DNA of 56,792 nt from an uncultured Verrucomicrobiota bacterium (GTDB taxonomy: Bacteria > Verrucomicrobiota > Verrucomicrobiia > Limisphaerales > UBA9464), in NCBI GenBank assembly GCA_903916195.1, contig CAIWVP010000058.1, forward strand, positions 1-56,792, written 5' to 3'. This document shows positions 17,146 to 28,422 of this stretch, piece after piece (positions within the stretch are counted from its first letter, which is position 1; every line of letters starts with the position of its first letter). The translations under genes were made by a program, and so were the position numbers. The notes beneath the pieces were generated by a model, which did not search any database, was not told the origin of the DNA, and saw only the letters and a list, made by a program, of their open reading frames with translations.

Positions 17146-17412
17146 AGTGTCGGCAAGAGTTTGTGGGCAACACGGCGGAACCGGTCGAGCCGTAGGCCGG
17201 ACGAGCCGGACGAGCCAGGACCCGACATCATGCCCGCCGCGGACGGGGCTCCCCTGCCCTTCGGACCCATGCGATCCGACCGGCCCGATGGGGGCCGCGA
17301 ACGACATTCCGCCGCGCCGGTCCAGCCCTGCTCGTTCCCACGATCCGCGGTCCGCCCAACGGACGACCGGAGGGGCTGGACCCCGCGGAGAGCATCGGTC
17401 GGATCATGACGC
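17146..17412. other. non-coding gap upstream of metF
   Basis: No gene seen. It contains short direct CCGGACGAG copies (17205-17215 area) and is otherwise unremarkable. No SAM, SAH or cobalamin riboswitch consensus could be recognised by eye. Confidence 0.4.
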
Positions 17413-17436
17413 ATCAACGGATTCGGATTCGTTGAT
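17413..17436 (+). promoter_or_regulatory. perfect 7-bp inverted repeat before metF
   Basis: ATCAACG, ten bases, then CGTTGAT. It lies 42 bases upstream of the preferred metF start. It could be a dimeric regulator site or an RNA hairpin; ATCAA/TTGAT half-sites recall ArsR-type SAH-responsive operators of methionine genes, but the spacing here is longer than I would expect. Confidence 0.4.
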
Positions 17437-17478
17437 TTGTATCTTGTCGACACCTCGGCTGCGGCATACACCTTGGCC

Positions 17479-18372
17479 GTGATCTCGAACATCCACGACC
17501 TCCACGTGGCCGCCAAAGCTGCCGGCAAGCCCGCCGTTTCCATCGAGTTCTTTCCGCCGAAGACCGATGAGGGCGACCGGAACCTGTTCGAGAAGACCCT
17601 TCCTGCCCTGATGACGATCCGGCCGTCGTACTGCTCGGTCACGTACGGCGCCGGCGGGAGCACCCGGGACAAGACGCTCACCATCGTGGAACGGATCCAG
17701 AAGGAGTTCCACCTCACCGCGATGATGCATCTCACCTGCGTCAACGCCACCCAGGCCGAGCTCGCGTCGGTCATCGCCGACGCCCGGTCCCGCGGTGTGA
17801 AGAACATCCTCGCCCTCCGCGGTGATCCTCCCGCGGGCAGCAGCGAATGGACGGCCACCGAAGGCGGGTTCCGCTACTCGCGCGAGCTCGTCGCGTATCT
17901 CGAGCAGATCGGCGGGTTCGATATCGGGACCGCCGGTTTCCCCGAAGGCCATATCGCCCAGGCCGGGGGGCGCGAGGCCGACTGGGGATTTCTCGCCGAC
18001 AAGATCCGCGCCGGGGCTGATTTCGTGGTCACCCAGCTCTTCTTCGACAACGCTGATTTCCTCCGGATGCGCGACCATCTGGTGAAAAACCTCGGAGTGG
18101 ACGTGCCCCTGATCCCCGGGATGCTGCCGGTCGTGTCGCGCGGGCAGACGAAGAGGTTCACGGCGATGTGCGGCGCCGCGTTGCCCGCGTCGTTCGTGGC
18201 CCGCCTCGACGAGCTCGGCGACGACGATGCGGCGGTGACGCAGTTCGGCATCGACTACTGCGCGAAGCAGTGCGAGGAGCTGATCCGTGAAGGCGTGCCC
18301 GGGATCCACTTCTACACGCTGAACAAGGCCCATTCGACCGTCGAGGTGGTGAAGGCGCTCGGTCTGGCGTGA
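17479..18372 (+). CDS. metF: 5,10-methylenetetrahydrofolate reductase
   Basis: 297 residues from GTG 17479; a TTG at 17437 would add 14 residues but begins inside the regulatory repeat region. VSIEFFPPKT near the start, SVTYGAGGSTRDKTL, LHLTCVNA-type strand (MMHLTCVNAT), NILALRGDPP, TQLFFDNADFL and PGIHFYTLNKAHST are the conserved FAD/folate-binding segments. It makes 5-methyl-THF for methionine synthesis, using NAD(P)H and FAD in the cytoplasm. Stands alone; the acs gene follows after 236 bases. Confidence 0.93.
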   Translation: MISNIHDLHVAAKAAGKPAVSIEFFPPKTDEGDRNLFEKTLPALMTIRPSYCSVTYGAGGSTRDKTLTIVERIQKEFHLTAMMHLTCVNATQAELASVIADARSRGVKNILALRGDPPAGSSEWTATEGGFRYSRELVAYLEQIGGFDIGTAGFPEGHIAQAGGREADWGFLADKIRAGADFVVTQLFFDNADFLRMRDHLVKNLGVDVPLIPGMLPVVSRGQTKRFTAMCGAALPASFVARLDELGDDDAAVTQFGIDYCAKQCEELIREGVPGIHFYTLNKAHSTVEVVKALGLA

Positions 18373-18608
18373 GTGGGAGGGACGACCGCCGGGCAGACCG
18401 GCGCTCATCCGGGCCGATATCGTTCCGTCCGGAACAGGGGGCTCCAAGACCGTCCGGCGCCGGGAGGTCCTGGACCGCGACCTCTGCGCGGACCGCGGCG
18501 GCGTCCGGGCAGACGATTCTACCGAGCCAAGTTCCGGCCGCTTGAGGGCACTTTCATTGACTCGTCCCGGCTCCTTTCCCAAGCTCCGCCCGTCTCTCTC
18601 CAAGTGCC

Positions 18609-20600
<1,992 letters not shown>

Positions 20601-20643
20601 GTGGAAAGCCGGCGGGACGATGCGGGATGCTTTCCGCGATGGG

Positions 20644-20676
20644 AGGGGTGCATCCGCCATCTCGGATCGCACCCCT
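20644..20676 (+). terminator. strong hairpin after acs
   Basis: AGGGGTGC and ATCCG pair with CGGAT and GCACCCCT, giving about 13 base pairs with one bulged base and a six-base loop. There is no T-run after it, so it may be an intrinsic terminator without a U tract or an mRNA-protecting hairpin. It sits 44 bases after the acs stop and 50 before the peptidase start. Confidence 0.45.
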
Positions 20677-20725
20677 GCGTGTCCCGCCGCTTGTCCCGTC
20701 GGGCGGATCGTGCTTGAGTCGACGC

Positions 20726-21523
20726 GTGAGCCATCTCCTCGCAAACAAGATCTCTTGCTGTCTGGCACCGGTCGCAGCGCTCGTGCTGCTCGCCGGATGC
20801 ACGACCGTCAGCGAGACCGGACGCCGTCAGGTCAACATCTTTTCCCAAGGCGAGGAGATGCAGCTCGGCTTCTCCGAGTTCGACAAGATGAAGAAGGAGG
20901 TGCCGATCAGCCGCGACCCCAAGTTGAATGAGCAGGTGCAGCGCGTCGGCAAGCGCATCGCCGCCGTCGCATCGCTGCCGGGCGCCCAGTGGGAGTTCGT
21001 CGTGTTCGACAGCAAGGAGGCCAACGCCTTTTGCCTGCCCGGCGGCAAGGTCGGCATCTACACCGGGATCTTGCCGATCTGCAAGGATGACGCCGGGCTC
21101 GCCACGGTAATCGGCCATGAGGTCGCCCACGCTGTCGCCCGCCACGGCGGTGAACGCATGACCGAGGCCGCCGGCCTCCAGATGGGAGGACAGATCGCGG
21201 GCTCGATTCTCGGCAGCTCGAAGTACGCGGCATACGGACCGGCCTTCACCCAGGTCTACGGCGTCGGTTCACAGCTCGGCGTCGCCCTGCCCCACAGTCG
21301 CGGCCAAGAATCCGAGGCCGACGAGATCGGCCTGCTCTACATGGCCCGCGCCGGGTACGATCCCGCCGCATCGGTCGCGTTCTGGCAGCGTTTCGGCGAC
21401 TTCAACCGCCAGAAAAGCGGAGCAACCCCATGGTTCCTCCGCACGCATCCGACCGACGACCAGCGCGTGGCGAACCTCAAGGCGCTCCTGCCGAAAGCGC
21501 AGGCCGAATATCACCCGCGATGA
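20726..21523 (+). CDS. M48-family metallopeptidase lipoprotein
   Basis: 265 residues from GTG 20726 (TTG 20714 and ATG 20639 are possible but place extra residues ahead of a good signal peptide). Lipobox LLAGC, then CTTVSETGRRQVN, the zinc motif HEVAHAVARHG near residue 130 and the third ligand in ESEADEIGLLYMARAGYDP. C-terminal PWFLRTHPTDDQRV is typical of the Oma1/LoiP/BepA group. It probably degrades misfolded envelope proteins. Stop overlaps the start of the NlpC/P60 gene. Confidence 0.9.
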   Translation: MSHLLANKISCCLAPVAALVLLAGCTTVSETGRRQVNIFSQGEEMQLGFSEFDKMKKEVPISRDPKLNEQVQRVGKRIAAVASLPGAQWEFVVFDSKEANAFCLPGGKVGIYTGILPICKDDAGLATVIGHEVAHAVARHGGERMTEAAGLQMGGQIAGSILGSSKYAAYGPAFTQVYGVGSQLGVALPHSRGQESEADEIGLLYMARAGYDPAASVAFWQRFGDFNRQKSGATPWFLRTHPTDDQRVANLKALLPKAQAEYHPR

Positions 21524-22080
21524 CCTTCCTTTCCATTCTCCGTCCCGCCCCGTCCTCCATGAGAAACCCGCTGCTAGGTGCCGCTCTCGTCGCTTCCGTG
21601 TTGCTCGGCACCGGATGCATGATGTCCAAGGTCAAGACCCAGACCGGTCTGCCCTACTGGCCCGACGGTGGCAACACGCCGGCCGCGCGGTTGGCATCCA
21701 CCACCGTCGCCGACGCCGGACGCTGGCGGATGGCGGCGACCCGTTGGCTCGGCGTGCCTTACAAAGTGGGCGGACAGGACCGCGACGGCATCGATTGCTC
21801 CGGCTTCACCGACAAGGTCTACCAGGAGGTCACCTCCCTCGGATTGCCCCGCACCTCGCGCGGCCAATGGCTCAAAGGAGCGAAGGTCTCTCCCGATGCG
21901 ATCCAGCTGGGCGACCTCGTCTTCTTCCAGACGACGGGCAGCGGGGTCTCGCACGTCGGCGTCAGCATGGGCGGGAACGAATTCGCCCACGCCAGCACCA
22001 CGAAGGGCGTCATGTTCTCGTCGCTGACGGATCCTTATTGGAGCCAGCGCTTCAGCGGCGCCCGACGCCCTGGACGCTGA
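21520..22080 (+). CDS. NlpC/P60 cell-wall peptidase lipoprotein
   Basis: 186 residues from ATG 21520 (overlapping the peptidase stop), or 173 from ATG 21559, which begins an ideal lipoprotein signal MRNPLLGAALVASVLLGTGC. Catalytic Cys in DRDGIDCSGF, His in VSHVGVSMGGNEFAHAS; GVPYKVGG precedes the Cys as usual. Family members cut D-Glu-to-diamino-acid bonds in peptidoglycan. With the M48 peptidase it forms a two-gene envelope-maintenance operon. Confidence 0.9.
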   Translation: MTFLSILRPAPSSMRNPLLGAALVASVLLGTGCMMSKVKTQTGLPYWPDGGNTPAARLASTTVADAGRWRMAATRWLGVPYKVGGQDRDGIDCSGFTDKVYQEVTSLGLPRTSRGQWLKGAKVSPDAIQLGDLVFFQTTGSGVSHVGVSMGGNEFAHASTTKGVMFSSLTDPYWSQRFSGARRPGR

Positions 22081-22099
22081 ACCCGGCGGCCCGGACCAC

Positions 22100-22115
22100 G
22101 GCACCGTGAGGTGCC
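22100..22115 (+). terminator. weak hairpin after the NlpC/P60 gene
   Basis: GGCACC, GTGA loop, GGTGCC, 20 bases after the stop codon. Only six pairs and a TTCC tail, so a terminator role is uncertain. Confidence 0.25.
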
Positions 22116-22188
22116 TTCCGTGCCGCCGCGGCCTGAACCCGCGCTTGCGCTCATGGGGAGCTATCCATTCTGCTCCCGGTCGCCCACT

Positions 22189-23277
22189 GTGAACGTCCCC
22201 TTCCTCAATCCCGCCGCGCAGTTCGCCGCGCTCCGCACCGAGACCCTGGCCGCCGTCGAGGCCGTCCTCGCCAAAGGCCATTACATCCTCGGCCCGAACG
22301 TCGCCGCGTTCGAGCAGGAGGTCGCCGCCTTCTGCGGGGCGAAGCACGGCATCGGGGTGAATTCCGGGTCCGACGCGCTCACGCTCGCGCTCCGCGCCCT
22401 CGACATCGGTCCGGGCGACGAGGTCATCACCACGCCGTTCACCTACATCGCGCCGGCCGAGAGCATCCATCAGGTCGGCGCCCGCGTGGTCTTCGCCGAC
22501 ATCGATCCGCGCCGTTTCACGCTCGATCCGGCCGAGGTCGCCCGACGCATCACCCCGCGGACGAAGGCGATCATCCCGGTCCACCTTTTTGGCCAGGCGG
22601 CCCCCCTCCACGATCTGGCGGCGCTGGGCATCCCGTTGGTCGAAGATTGCGCGCAGGCGATCGGCGCCCGATGCGACGGCAAACCGGTCGCCAGCCACGG
22701 CGTGCTCGGATGCCTCAGCTTCTATCCGACCAAGAACCTCGGCGCGGCCGGCGACGGCGGCATGGTGGTGACCGACGACGAGGCGCTCGCCCAGAAGCTC
22801 CGGATGCTACGCGTCCACGGCATCGAGCGCCGCTACTTCCACGACATCCACGGCTACAACTCGCGGCTCGACGAACTGCAGGCGGCCATCCTGCGGGTGA
22901 AGCTGCCGCACCTCGCCGGGTGGAACGCCCGCCGCGCGGAGATCGCGGCGCGCTACGACGCCGGTCTCGCCGGATTGCCGCTCCAGCTGCCGGAGACCGC
23001 GCCCGGCAACACGCACATCTATCACGTCTACGCCCTGCTCTCCGACCGGCGTGACGAACTCCAGACGCACCTCGCCGCCAACGGCGTGCCCACGATCATC
23101 TATTATCCGCAGCCGCTCCACCTGCAGAAGTGCTACGCCGATCGCGGCTGGAAGACCGGCGACTTCCCTGTGTCCGAATCCGTCTCGCGACGGATCCTCC
23201 CGCTGCCGATGTATCCGGAACTGACCGACGCGCAGGCGGACCACGTGGTCGCGCAGGTCCGCTCGTTCTTCGGTTGA
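22189..23277 (+). CDS. DegT/DnrJ/EryC1-family sugar aminotransferase
   Basis: 362 residues from GTG 22189, which gives the standard N-terminus VPFLNPAAQFAAL; ATG 22153 would add 12 residues. GVNSGSDALTLAL (phosphate-binding), TTPFTYIAPAESI, LVEDCAQAIGA and the PLP lysine in SFYPTKNLGAAGDGG are all present, as is the HGYNSRLDELQAAIL segment. Such enzymes transaminate nucleotide-linked keto sugars for surface polysaccharide or antibiotics. No other nucleotide-sugar genes are adjacent, so the substrate is unknown. Confidence 0.9.
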   Translation: MNVPFLNPAAQFAALRTETLAAVEAVLAKGHYILGPNVAAFEQEVAAFCGAKHGIGVNSGSDALTLALRALDIGPGDEVITTPFTYIAPAESIHQVGARVVFADIDPRRFTLDPAEVARRITPRTKAIIPVHLFGQAAPLHDLAALGIPLVEDCAQAIGARCDGKPVASHGVLGCLSFYPTKNLGAAGDGGMVVTDDEALAQKLRMLRVHGIERRYFHDIHGYNSRLDELQAAILRVKLPHLAGWNARRAEIAARYDAGLAGLPLQLPETAPGNTHIYHVYALLSDRRDELQTHLAANGVPTIIYYPQPLHLQKCYADRGWKTGDFPVSESVSRRILPLPMYPELTDAQADHVVAQVRSFFG

Positions 23278-23335
23278 GCATCACCCACATCCCGTTGTCC
23301 GACCCCGCGTCCCGAAGCCCGCCCCGCTCCTCGTC

Positions 23336-24112
23336 ATGGATCCGAAAACCGTCCTACTGCCCGTCCTCGCAGCGGCTCTGGCCTTTTCATCGCCTGCCGC
23401 GGAACCCGCCGCCAAACCTGCGCCGGAGGCCAAGCCCACCGCCCCCGTCCCGACCGGCGCCGCAGCGCTCATCGCCCGCCACGTGAAGGCGCTCGGCGGA
23501 GAGGAGGCCCTGCGCGCTCAGACGGTCCGCTCGCTGAAGGGCGACCTCGAACTGGCGGTGATGCCCGGTGTCACCGTCAACTTCGTCAGCCTCGCCAAGG
23601 CGCCGGACAAGCTGCTCCAGGCGATCGACATCCCGAACGGCGGCACGATCGTGGTGGGCACCGACGGACCGGCGGCGTGGGTCAGCATGCCCGGCGGCAA
23701 CGTGCAGGACATCACCGGCGACCAGCTCAAGGACCTGGTCCGGCAGGCCGATTTTTGGCGCCCGATCGAGCCCGGTCGCGGCCTTGGAAAGCTCGCGGTC
23801 AAGGGCACGGAGAAGGTCGGTGAGGTCCCCTGCGACGTGGTCGAAGGCATCACCGCGGACGGCAAGACCGAGAAGCTCTTCTTCGCCACCGCGACGGGCC
23901 TGCTCGCTCGCTGGGACCACGAGGCGTACACCGACGCGGGCATGCAGCCGGCCCAGGATATCTACGAGGACTACAAGGAGGTCGGCGGCATCAAGGTCGC
24001 CCACCGGCTTCTTCGGACGAAACCGGACACCGCCACTTTCACGCTCCGCGTGACCGATGTCGGCACCGGCGGCAACCCGGAGGACTCCAAGTTCAAGAAA
24101 CCGACGCAGTAA
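23336..24112 (+). CDS. secreted protein of unknown function
   Basis: 258 residues with a signal peptide (VLLPVLAAALAFSSPAAEPAAK) and a Pro/Ala linker. The body starts LIARHVKALGGEEALRAQTVRSLKGDLE and ends with a YEDYKEVGGIKVAHRLLR segment; these patterns recur in outer-membrane lipoprotein-sorting-like (LolA/LolB-fold) proteins of PVC and Acidobacteria. I infer a periplasmic beta-sheet fold binding a hydrophobic ligand, but no catalytic residues are visible. Convergent with the following DUF1501 gene. Confidence 0.7.
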   Translation: MDPKTVLLPVLAAALAFSSPAAEPAAKPAPEAKPTAPVPTGAAALIARHVKALGGEEALRAQTVRSLKGDLELAVMPGVTVNFVSLAKAPDKLLQAIDIPNGGTIVVGTDGPAAWVSMPGGNVQDITGDQLKDLVRQADFWRPIEPGRGLGKLAVKGTEKVGEVPCDVVEGITADGKTEKLFFATATGLLARWDHEAYTDAGMQPAQDIYEDYKEVGGIKVAHRLLRTKPDTATFTLRVTDVGTGGNPEDSKFKKPTQ

Positions 24113-24169
24113 CGGACGGACGGACGCGGGGCGGACCCCGGACCGTGGCCGGCCGCCGCCGCGCCGGGT

Positions 24170-25675
24170 TCAGATACCGCGCGCGAACACATCCGCGACC
24201 GGCTTCCCGAGGCCGTCACGGGTGACGTAGAACGGGCGTTTCTCGATCTCGTAGGACAGCTTGGGCGAGATGCCCAGCGCGCGGTAGATGGTCGCGTGCA
24301 GGTCCTCGATGACGACGCGGTCCTTGATGGTCTTGCACGGACGCTCATCGGCCGTGAGCCCGTGGAGGTGCCCTTTCTTCATCCCGCCGCCGAAGAGCAG
24401 CACGCAACCGGCGTCGGTGAAGTGGCGGTGCATGCCATAGTGCGTCAGCGACTCGATCTTCTGGGGCACCGGGACCTGGTCCTGGATCGGCCGGTCGGGC
24501 TTGCCCTCCTGCATCATGTCGCGGCTGAACTCGCTCGCGAGCACGATGAGCGTGCGGTCGAGCATGCCGCGCTCCTCGAGGTCGAGCACCAGCTGGGAGA
24601 TCGCGCCGTCGATGGCGACCTTCATGTTCGTCAGCTTCTCGTGGCCGTGCTCGTGGGTGTCCCAGTTGAGGAACGGGATGTACTCGGTCGTGACCTCGAT
24701 GTAGCGCGCGCCGGCCTCGGCGAGCCGCCGCGCGAGCAGGCATCCGAGACCGAAGCGCTGGATGTTCGCCTTCTCGTAGCTGCCTTCCCGGTTCTGGTCG
24801 CCGCCGAGCTTCTTGCTGAAATCCCATCCGCCCGGCACGTACTTCGCGATGGTCTCCGGCTTCTCGAGCGTGAGGTCGAAGGCCTTGGCCGCGGGCGATC
24901 CGAGCAGGCGGTGAGCGTTGTCCAGCGACCGGAGCAACGAATCCTTCTGGTATCCGCTGCCGAGCTGACCGACCGGCGAGGCCTCGACGAGACGCCGGAA
25001 GAACTTGTCGCGGTCCTCGAAACGCCCCGGGCTCATGCCGCCCGGCGGGGTCACGACGTCCTTCGCAGAATCGGGGTAGGCCACGTTGAACGGACCGAAC
25101 TCGCTCCCGAGGAAGCCCGCCGAGGTGAAGGCCTTCAGCTCCTCGCCCTCGCCGACATCGAACCGCTGGCCGATGTTGATGAAGGCCGGCACCGCGGGGT
25201 TTTTGGGCCCGAGCGTGCGCGCGATGACCGCGCCGATGTGCGGGCAGGCGACGGTCTGCGGGGGCGCATAACCGGTGTGCCAGTGGAACTGGTGCCGCGA
25301 GTGCAGGATGAACCCGAGGTCGCCCGCGGTGTAGCTGCGGATGAGCGTGCCCCGGTCCATCACTTTCGCGGTGCGCTCGAGGCCTTCGCTGAACCGGATG
25401 CCGTCCACGGCCGTGGGGATCGACGGGAAGGTCGACAGGACGGTGTTGGGGTCCATCCCCTTCTCGAAGGGCGTGTAGCGCTTCGGGTCGAAGGTCTCCG
25501 TGGCCGCCATGCCGCCGCCCATCCACAGGACGATCACGGTGTCGGCGGTCGCCGCGAGTTTCTCGATCGGCTCCTCGCCCAGCAGCTGGCGCGGATATCC
25601 GGCGCCCAAGGCGCCGAGGGTGGCGGCGCCCAGGCCCTTCACGAAATCGCGGCGGGTGAAATCAGGAGTGTTCAT
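24170..25675 (-). CDS. DUF1501 protein, divergent member, Tat-exported
   Basis: 501 residues. Twin-arginine signal TRRDFVKGLGAATLGALGAGYP. The first conserved motif is LWMGGGMAATETFDPK, where most members have G-P-S-H-x-D; the His and Asp are replaced by A-T-E. The second motif is VLASEFSRDMMQ instead of GEFGRTP. The C-terminal VVIEDLHATIYRALGI region is normal. DUF1501 belongs to the alkaline phosphatase/sulfatase-like fold and is paired with DUF1553 proteins throughout PVC bacteria with no known function. The partner gene lies upstream (75-base gap). Confidence 0.88.
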   Translation of the reverse strand: MNTPDFTRRDFVKGLGAATLGALGAGYPRQLLGEEPIEKLAATADTVIVLWMGGGMAATETFDPKRYTPFEKGMDPNTVLSTFPSIPTAVDGIRFSEGLERTAKVMDRGTLIRSYTAGDLGFILHSRHQFHWHTGYAPPQTVACPHIGAVIARTLGPKNPAVPAFINIGQRFDVGEGEELKAFTSAGFLGSEFGPFNVAYPDSAKDVVTPPGGMSPGRFEDRDKFFRRLVEASPVGQLGSGYQKDSLLRSLDNAHRLLGSPAAKAFDLTLEKPETIAKYVPGGWDFSKKLGGDQNREGSYEKANIQRFGLGCLLARRLAEAGARYIEVTTEYIPFLNWDTHEHGHEKLTNMKVAIDGAISQLVLDLEERGMLDRTLIVLASEFSRDMMQEGKPDRPIQDQVPVPQKIESLTHYGMHRHFTDAGCVLLFGGGMKKGHLHGLTADERPCKTIKDRVVIEDLHATIYRALGISPKLSYEIEKRPFYVTRDGLGKPVADVFARGI

Positions 25676-25685
25676 GCGCAGAGTG

Positions 25686-25699
25686 TCAGGTATCAGGTC
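25686..25699. repeat. two TCAGGT(A/C) heptamers
   Basis: TCAGGTA TCAGGTC in tandem, in the gap just upstream of the minus-strand DUF1501 gene. The same heptamer type recurs at 49128-49155. Confidence 0.5.
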
Positions 25700-25749
25700 G
25701 GCTGTTCCGAGACCGGCAAATTTTCAGGCGAGGCCAAGACTTCGACGGA

Positions 25750-28221
25750 TCAGTAAGTGAGCTGGAACTCGGGTAGCATGGCGACGCTCCACAGGAGATC
25801 CTCCACGCCTTCGCGACGGGGTTTCTGGCCGACGAGACCGGACGCGAGGTCGAGCTCCTTTCGCGTGGGCGGACGGCTCAGCGCCTGGCGGAAGACCCGG
25901 TCGACCAGGACGCGGCCGTCCGTGTTCGTGGCGACCAGCTGCTCCGCGCCGCGCTTGAGCAGCTTCGCCAAGGTGTCGCCGTTGGTGAGCTCCAGCGCCT
26001 GGATCGTCGTGGCGGCGGATTGCCGGACGGTGGTGACCTGCTCGCGGTTCGGACGCCCCAGGGCGAGCGCGAGCGGATCCGCATCGGACAACGATGCCCG
26101 GATGCTGCCGTACAGGGTCCGGCCCGCCACCGTGCCCGCCAAGCTCCGGCCGAGCTCCCATGGCGCCATCGATGCCGGTCCGAGGACCTGGGCCGCCGGC
26201 CAATCCGCGGCGAACGATACGTCCCGCCACTTCTCGGCATGCTGGGCCGACACCTTCCACGAACCGTCGGATGCGATGTCGAGCACGCGCTCCGAGGCGC
26301 CGACCTTCTCGCGGAGCTTCGCGTAGACCAACAGGCCGGCAGGGTTCGGACCGCCGCCGCCGCCGTTGATGACCTCGATGGCGATCAGGTTGGTGCCGGC
26401 CTTCAGGCGCGAGCGGAGGTCGTACACGCCGGGTTGGCGCCATTCCGGCGCATCGGTGCCGCGCGCGCGGTCGCCGTTCACGTGGACCTTCGCCGAGTTG
26501 TCCGCATGGACGAACAACGTCGCCTCGGTCGGCGCTCCGGTGAGCACCAACGTGCGCCGGAACCAGTTCGTAGACGCCGGCACGCCGGTCGCGCCATGGG
26601 CGTCGCCCCAGATCCAGAAGGGATCCGCCGCCAGCGCCTTGGCTTCACCCGGCTCGATCAACAGGCGGTCGAGGCCGCCCTCAGGTTTGTCGTGCCAGAC
26701 CCCGGCGAGCGAACCGAACGCGTCGCGGAACTGCTCCGCGCTCAACCGTCGCACGCCCGGGCCGCGGAACACGAGATCCGGTGCCGGTTTGTCCGGCAGG
26801 TCGACCGACGGCAACTGATAGGCCTCCGAGGTGAGGATCATCGCCAAGGTGCGCTTCAGGTCCCAGCCGTGGGCGACGAGGTCCTCGGCGAGCCAGTCGA
26901 GCATATCGGCGCTCCAGGCCTCGTTCTGCATCACGTCGAGCGGCTCCACGAGTCCGCGGCCGAGCAGCTTCGCCCAGAGACGGTTCACGATGGTGCGGGG
27001 AAGCCGGCCGTTCTCATGGCTGGTGATGATCTTCGCGAGCTGCGAGAGGCGTGCGGCCTTCGGCGCCTTCGGGTCCACCGCGCCGAGCTCCGGAAAGAGG
27101 AACTTGAGCGGCGCGACCTTCCCCGTGGGCTTGTCGCACAGGACCATCTCCATCGCGCCCTCGGCGTAGATGCCGGCCAGGCCGTAGGCATCGCTGAGCT
27201 GCCAGTCGTCGACGAACGAGTCGTGGCACGAGGCGCACTTCAGGTTCACCCCCATGAACACCTGCCCGATGTTCTGCGCGGCCTGCATCGGCGGCGTCAT
27301 CGACGCGTTCACCGTGCCGCGCCACACGATGCCCTTGGAGAAGCCCTCGCTCGCCGAGGTCGGGTCCACCAGCTCGCGCACGAACTGGTCGTACGGCTTG
27401 CCGTCGCGCAGCGCCGCGTAGAGCCACTCGCTGATCTGCTTGCGGCCGCCGTCGATGTAGCCGGTGCCCCTGTAGTCGTTCCGGAGAAGGTCGTTCCAGA
27501 ACGCGAGCCAATGCTGCGCGTAGCGTTGCTTGTCGGCCAACAACCGCGCGACCAGCACGGCCCGCTTGTCCGGCGCACGATCCTTCACGAAGGCCTCGAG
27601 CTCCTCCGGCGAAGGCAGCAACCCGACGACGTCGAGATGGACGCGCCGGGCGAACAGGCGGTCCTCCACGATGCGGGCCGGCTTCACGCCGTGGCCGGCG
27701 AAGTACACGTCGAGGAACCGGTCGAGCGGATGCGTCGCCTTCCCCTTCGGCACCTCGGGCTGGCGCGGCCGGAGGTTCTTCGCCGGCGGTTTGGCGAAGG
27801 TGACCTGCGGATCCCACTTCAGCCCTTGGTCCACCCATGCGCGGAGCAACCCGACCTGTTCCGCCGTCAGCTTCGAGCCCTTCTTGGGCATCACATCATC
27901 CGGATCGGTGCCGGCGACCAGGTGGATCAGACGGCTCTTGGCGCTGTCGCCGAGGATCGCCGCCGGTCCGGACTCCCCCGGCTGCAGGAACGTCTCGCGG
28001 GTGTCCAGTTTCCAGTCGCCGTTCGCCTTGCCGCGGCCGTGGCATTTCACGCAACTGGTCTCGAGGATCGGCCGGATGTCCCGGTTGAAGTCCACGGCGC
28101 GACCGATGGCCGGCGGCAGTTTGGCGATGGCCTCGGCGCCCGGGGACGGCGCGGCCGCCGACGTGCCGAGGACTGCGCACGCGAGGGCTGCGGACCAGAT
28201 CACCACACGATGGAGGGACAT
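25750..28221 (-). CDS. PSCyt1/DUF1549/DUF1553 cytochrome-like protein
   Basis: 823 residues from ATG 28221 (signal peptide VVIWSAALACAVLGTSAAAP). The cytochrome motif CVKCHG is near residue 57 and DPDDVMPKKGSKLTAEQ supplies the axial Met region. DUF1549 spans about 160-370 with CASCHDSFVDDW near 328; DUF1553 follows. Between them is a galactose-binding-like segment (about 560-640: FVHADNSAKVHVNGD, ...GTNLIAIEVINGGGGG). By family it is exported, heme-binding and of unknown function. It heads an operon with the DUF1501 gene and is divergent from the pseudopilin gene. Confidence 0.9.
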   Translation of the reverse strand: MSLHRVVIWSAALACAVLGTSAAAPSPGAEAIAKLPPAIGRAVDFNRDIRPILETSCVKCHGRGKANGDWKLDTRETFLQPGESGPAAILGDSAKSRLIHLVAGTDPDDVMPKKGSKLTAEQVGLLRAWVDQGLKWDPQVTFAKPPAKNLRPRQPEVPKGKATHPLDRFLDVYFAGHGVKPARIVEDRLFARRVHLDVVGLLPSPEELEAFVKDRAPDKRAVLVARLLADKQRYAQHWLAFWNDLLRNDYRGTGYIDGGRKQISEWLYAALRDGKPYDQFVRELVDPTSASEGFSKGIVWRGTVNASMTPPMQAAQNIGQVFMGVNLKCASCHDSFVDDWQLSDAYGLAGIYAEGAMEMVLCDKPTGKVAPLKFLFPELGAVDPKAPKAARLSQLAKIITSHENGRLPRTIVNRLWAKLLGRGLVEPLDVMQNEAWSADMLDWLAEDLVAHGWDLKRTLAMILTSEAYQLPSVDLPDKPAPDLVFRGPGVRRLSAEQFRDAFGSLAGVWHDKPEGGLDRLLIEPGEAKALAADPFWIWGDAHGATGVPASTNWFRRTLVLTGAPTEATLFVHADNSAKVHVNGDRARGTDAPEWRQPGVYDLRSRLKAGTNLIAIEVINGGGGGPNPAGLLVYAKLREKVGASERVLDIASDGSWKVSAQHAEKWRDVSFAADWPAAQVLGPASMAPWELGRSLAGTVAGRTLYGSIRASLSDADPLALALGRPNREQVTTVRQSAATTIQALELTNGDTLAKLLKRGAEQLVATNTDGRVLVDRVFRQALSRPPTRKELDLASGLVGQKPRREGVEDLLWSVAMLPEFQLTY

Positions 28222-28422
28222 GCGATGGAGATAACCGCCGGCCCTTTCCACCGCTAGCGAAAACCCGGTGCCACGCGAGGATCCGCGATTGCTGCCCGCG
28301 CTCGCGATGTCTGCGCCTCCATCGGGCCGATGCGCGACGGCCGGGGCGCCCCGTCCGATGCCCGCGAACCACCGATCGGCCGCTTGCAGGCGACGGGTGG
28401 CAGGTATAGGCAAGGGGGATCC

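Noticed and set aside
17146-17478. SAM or SAH riboswitch upstream of metF
   Set aside because: No conserved core could be recognised; only a simple inverted repeat is visible.
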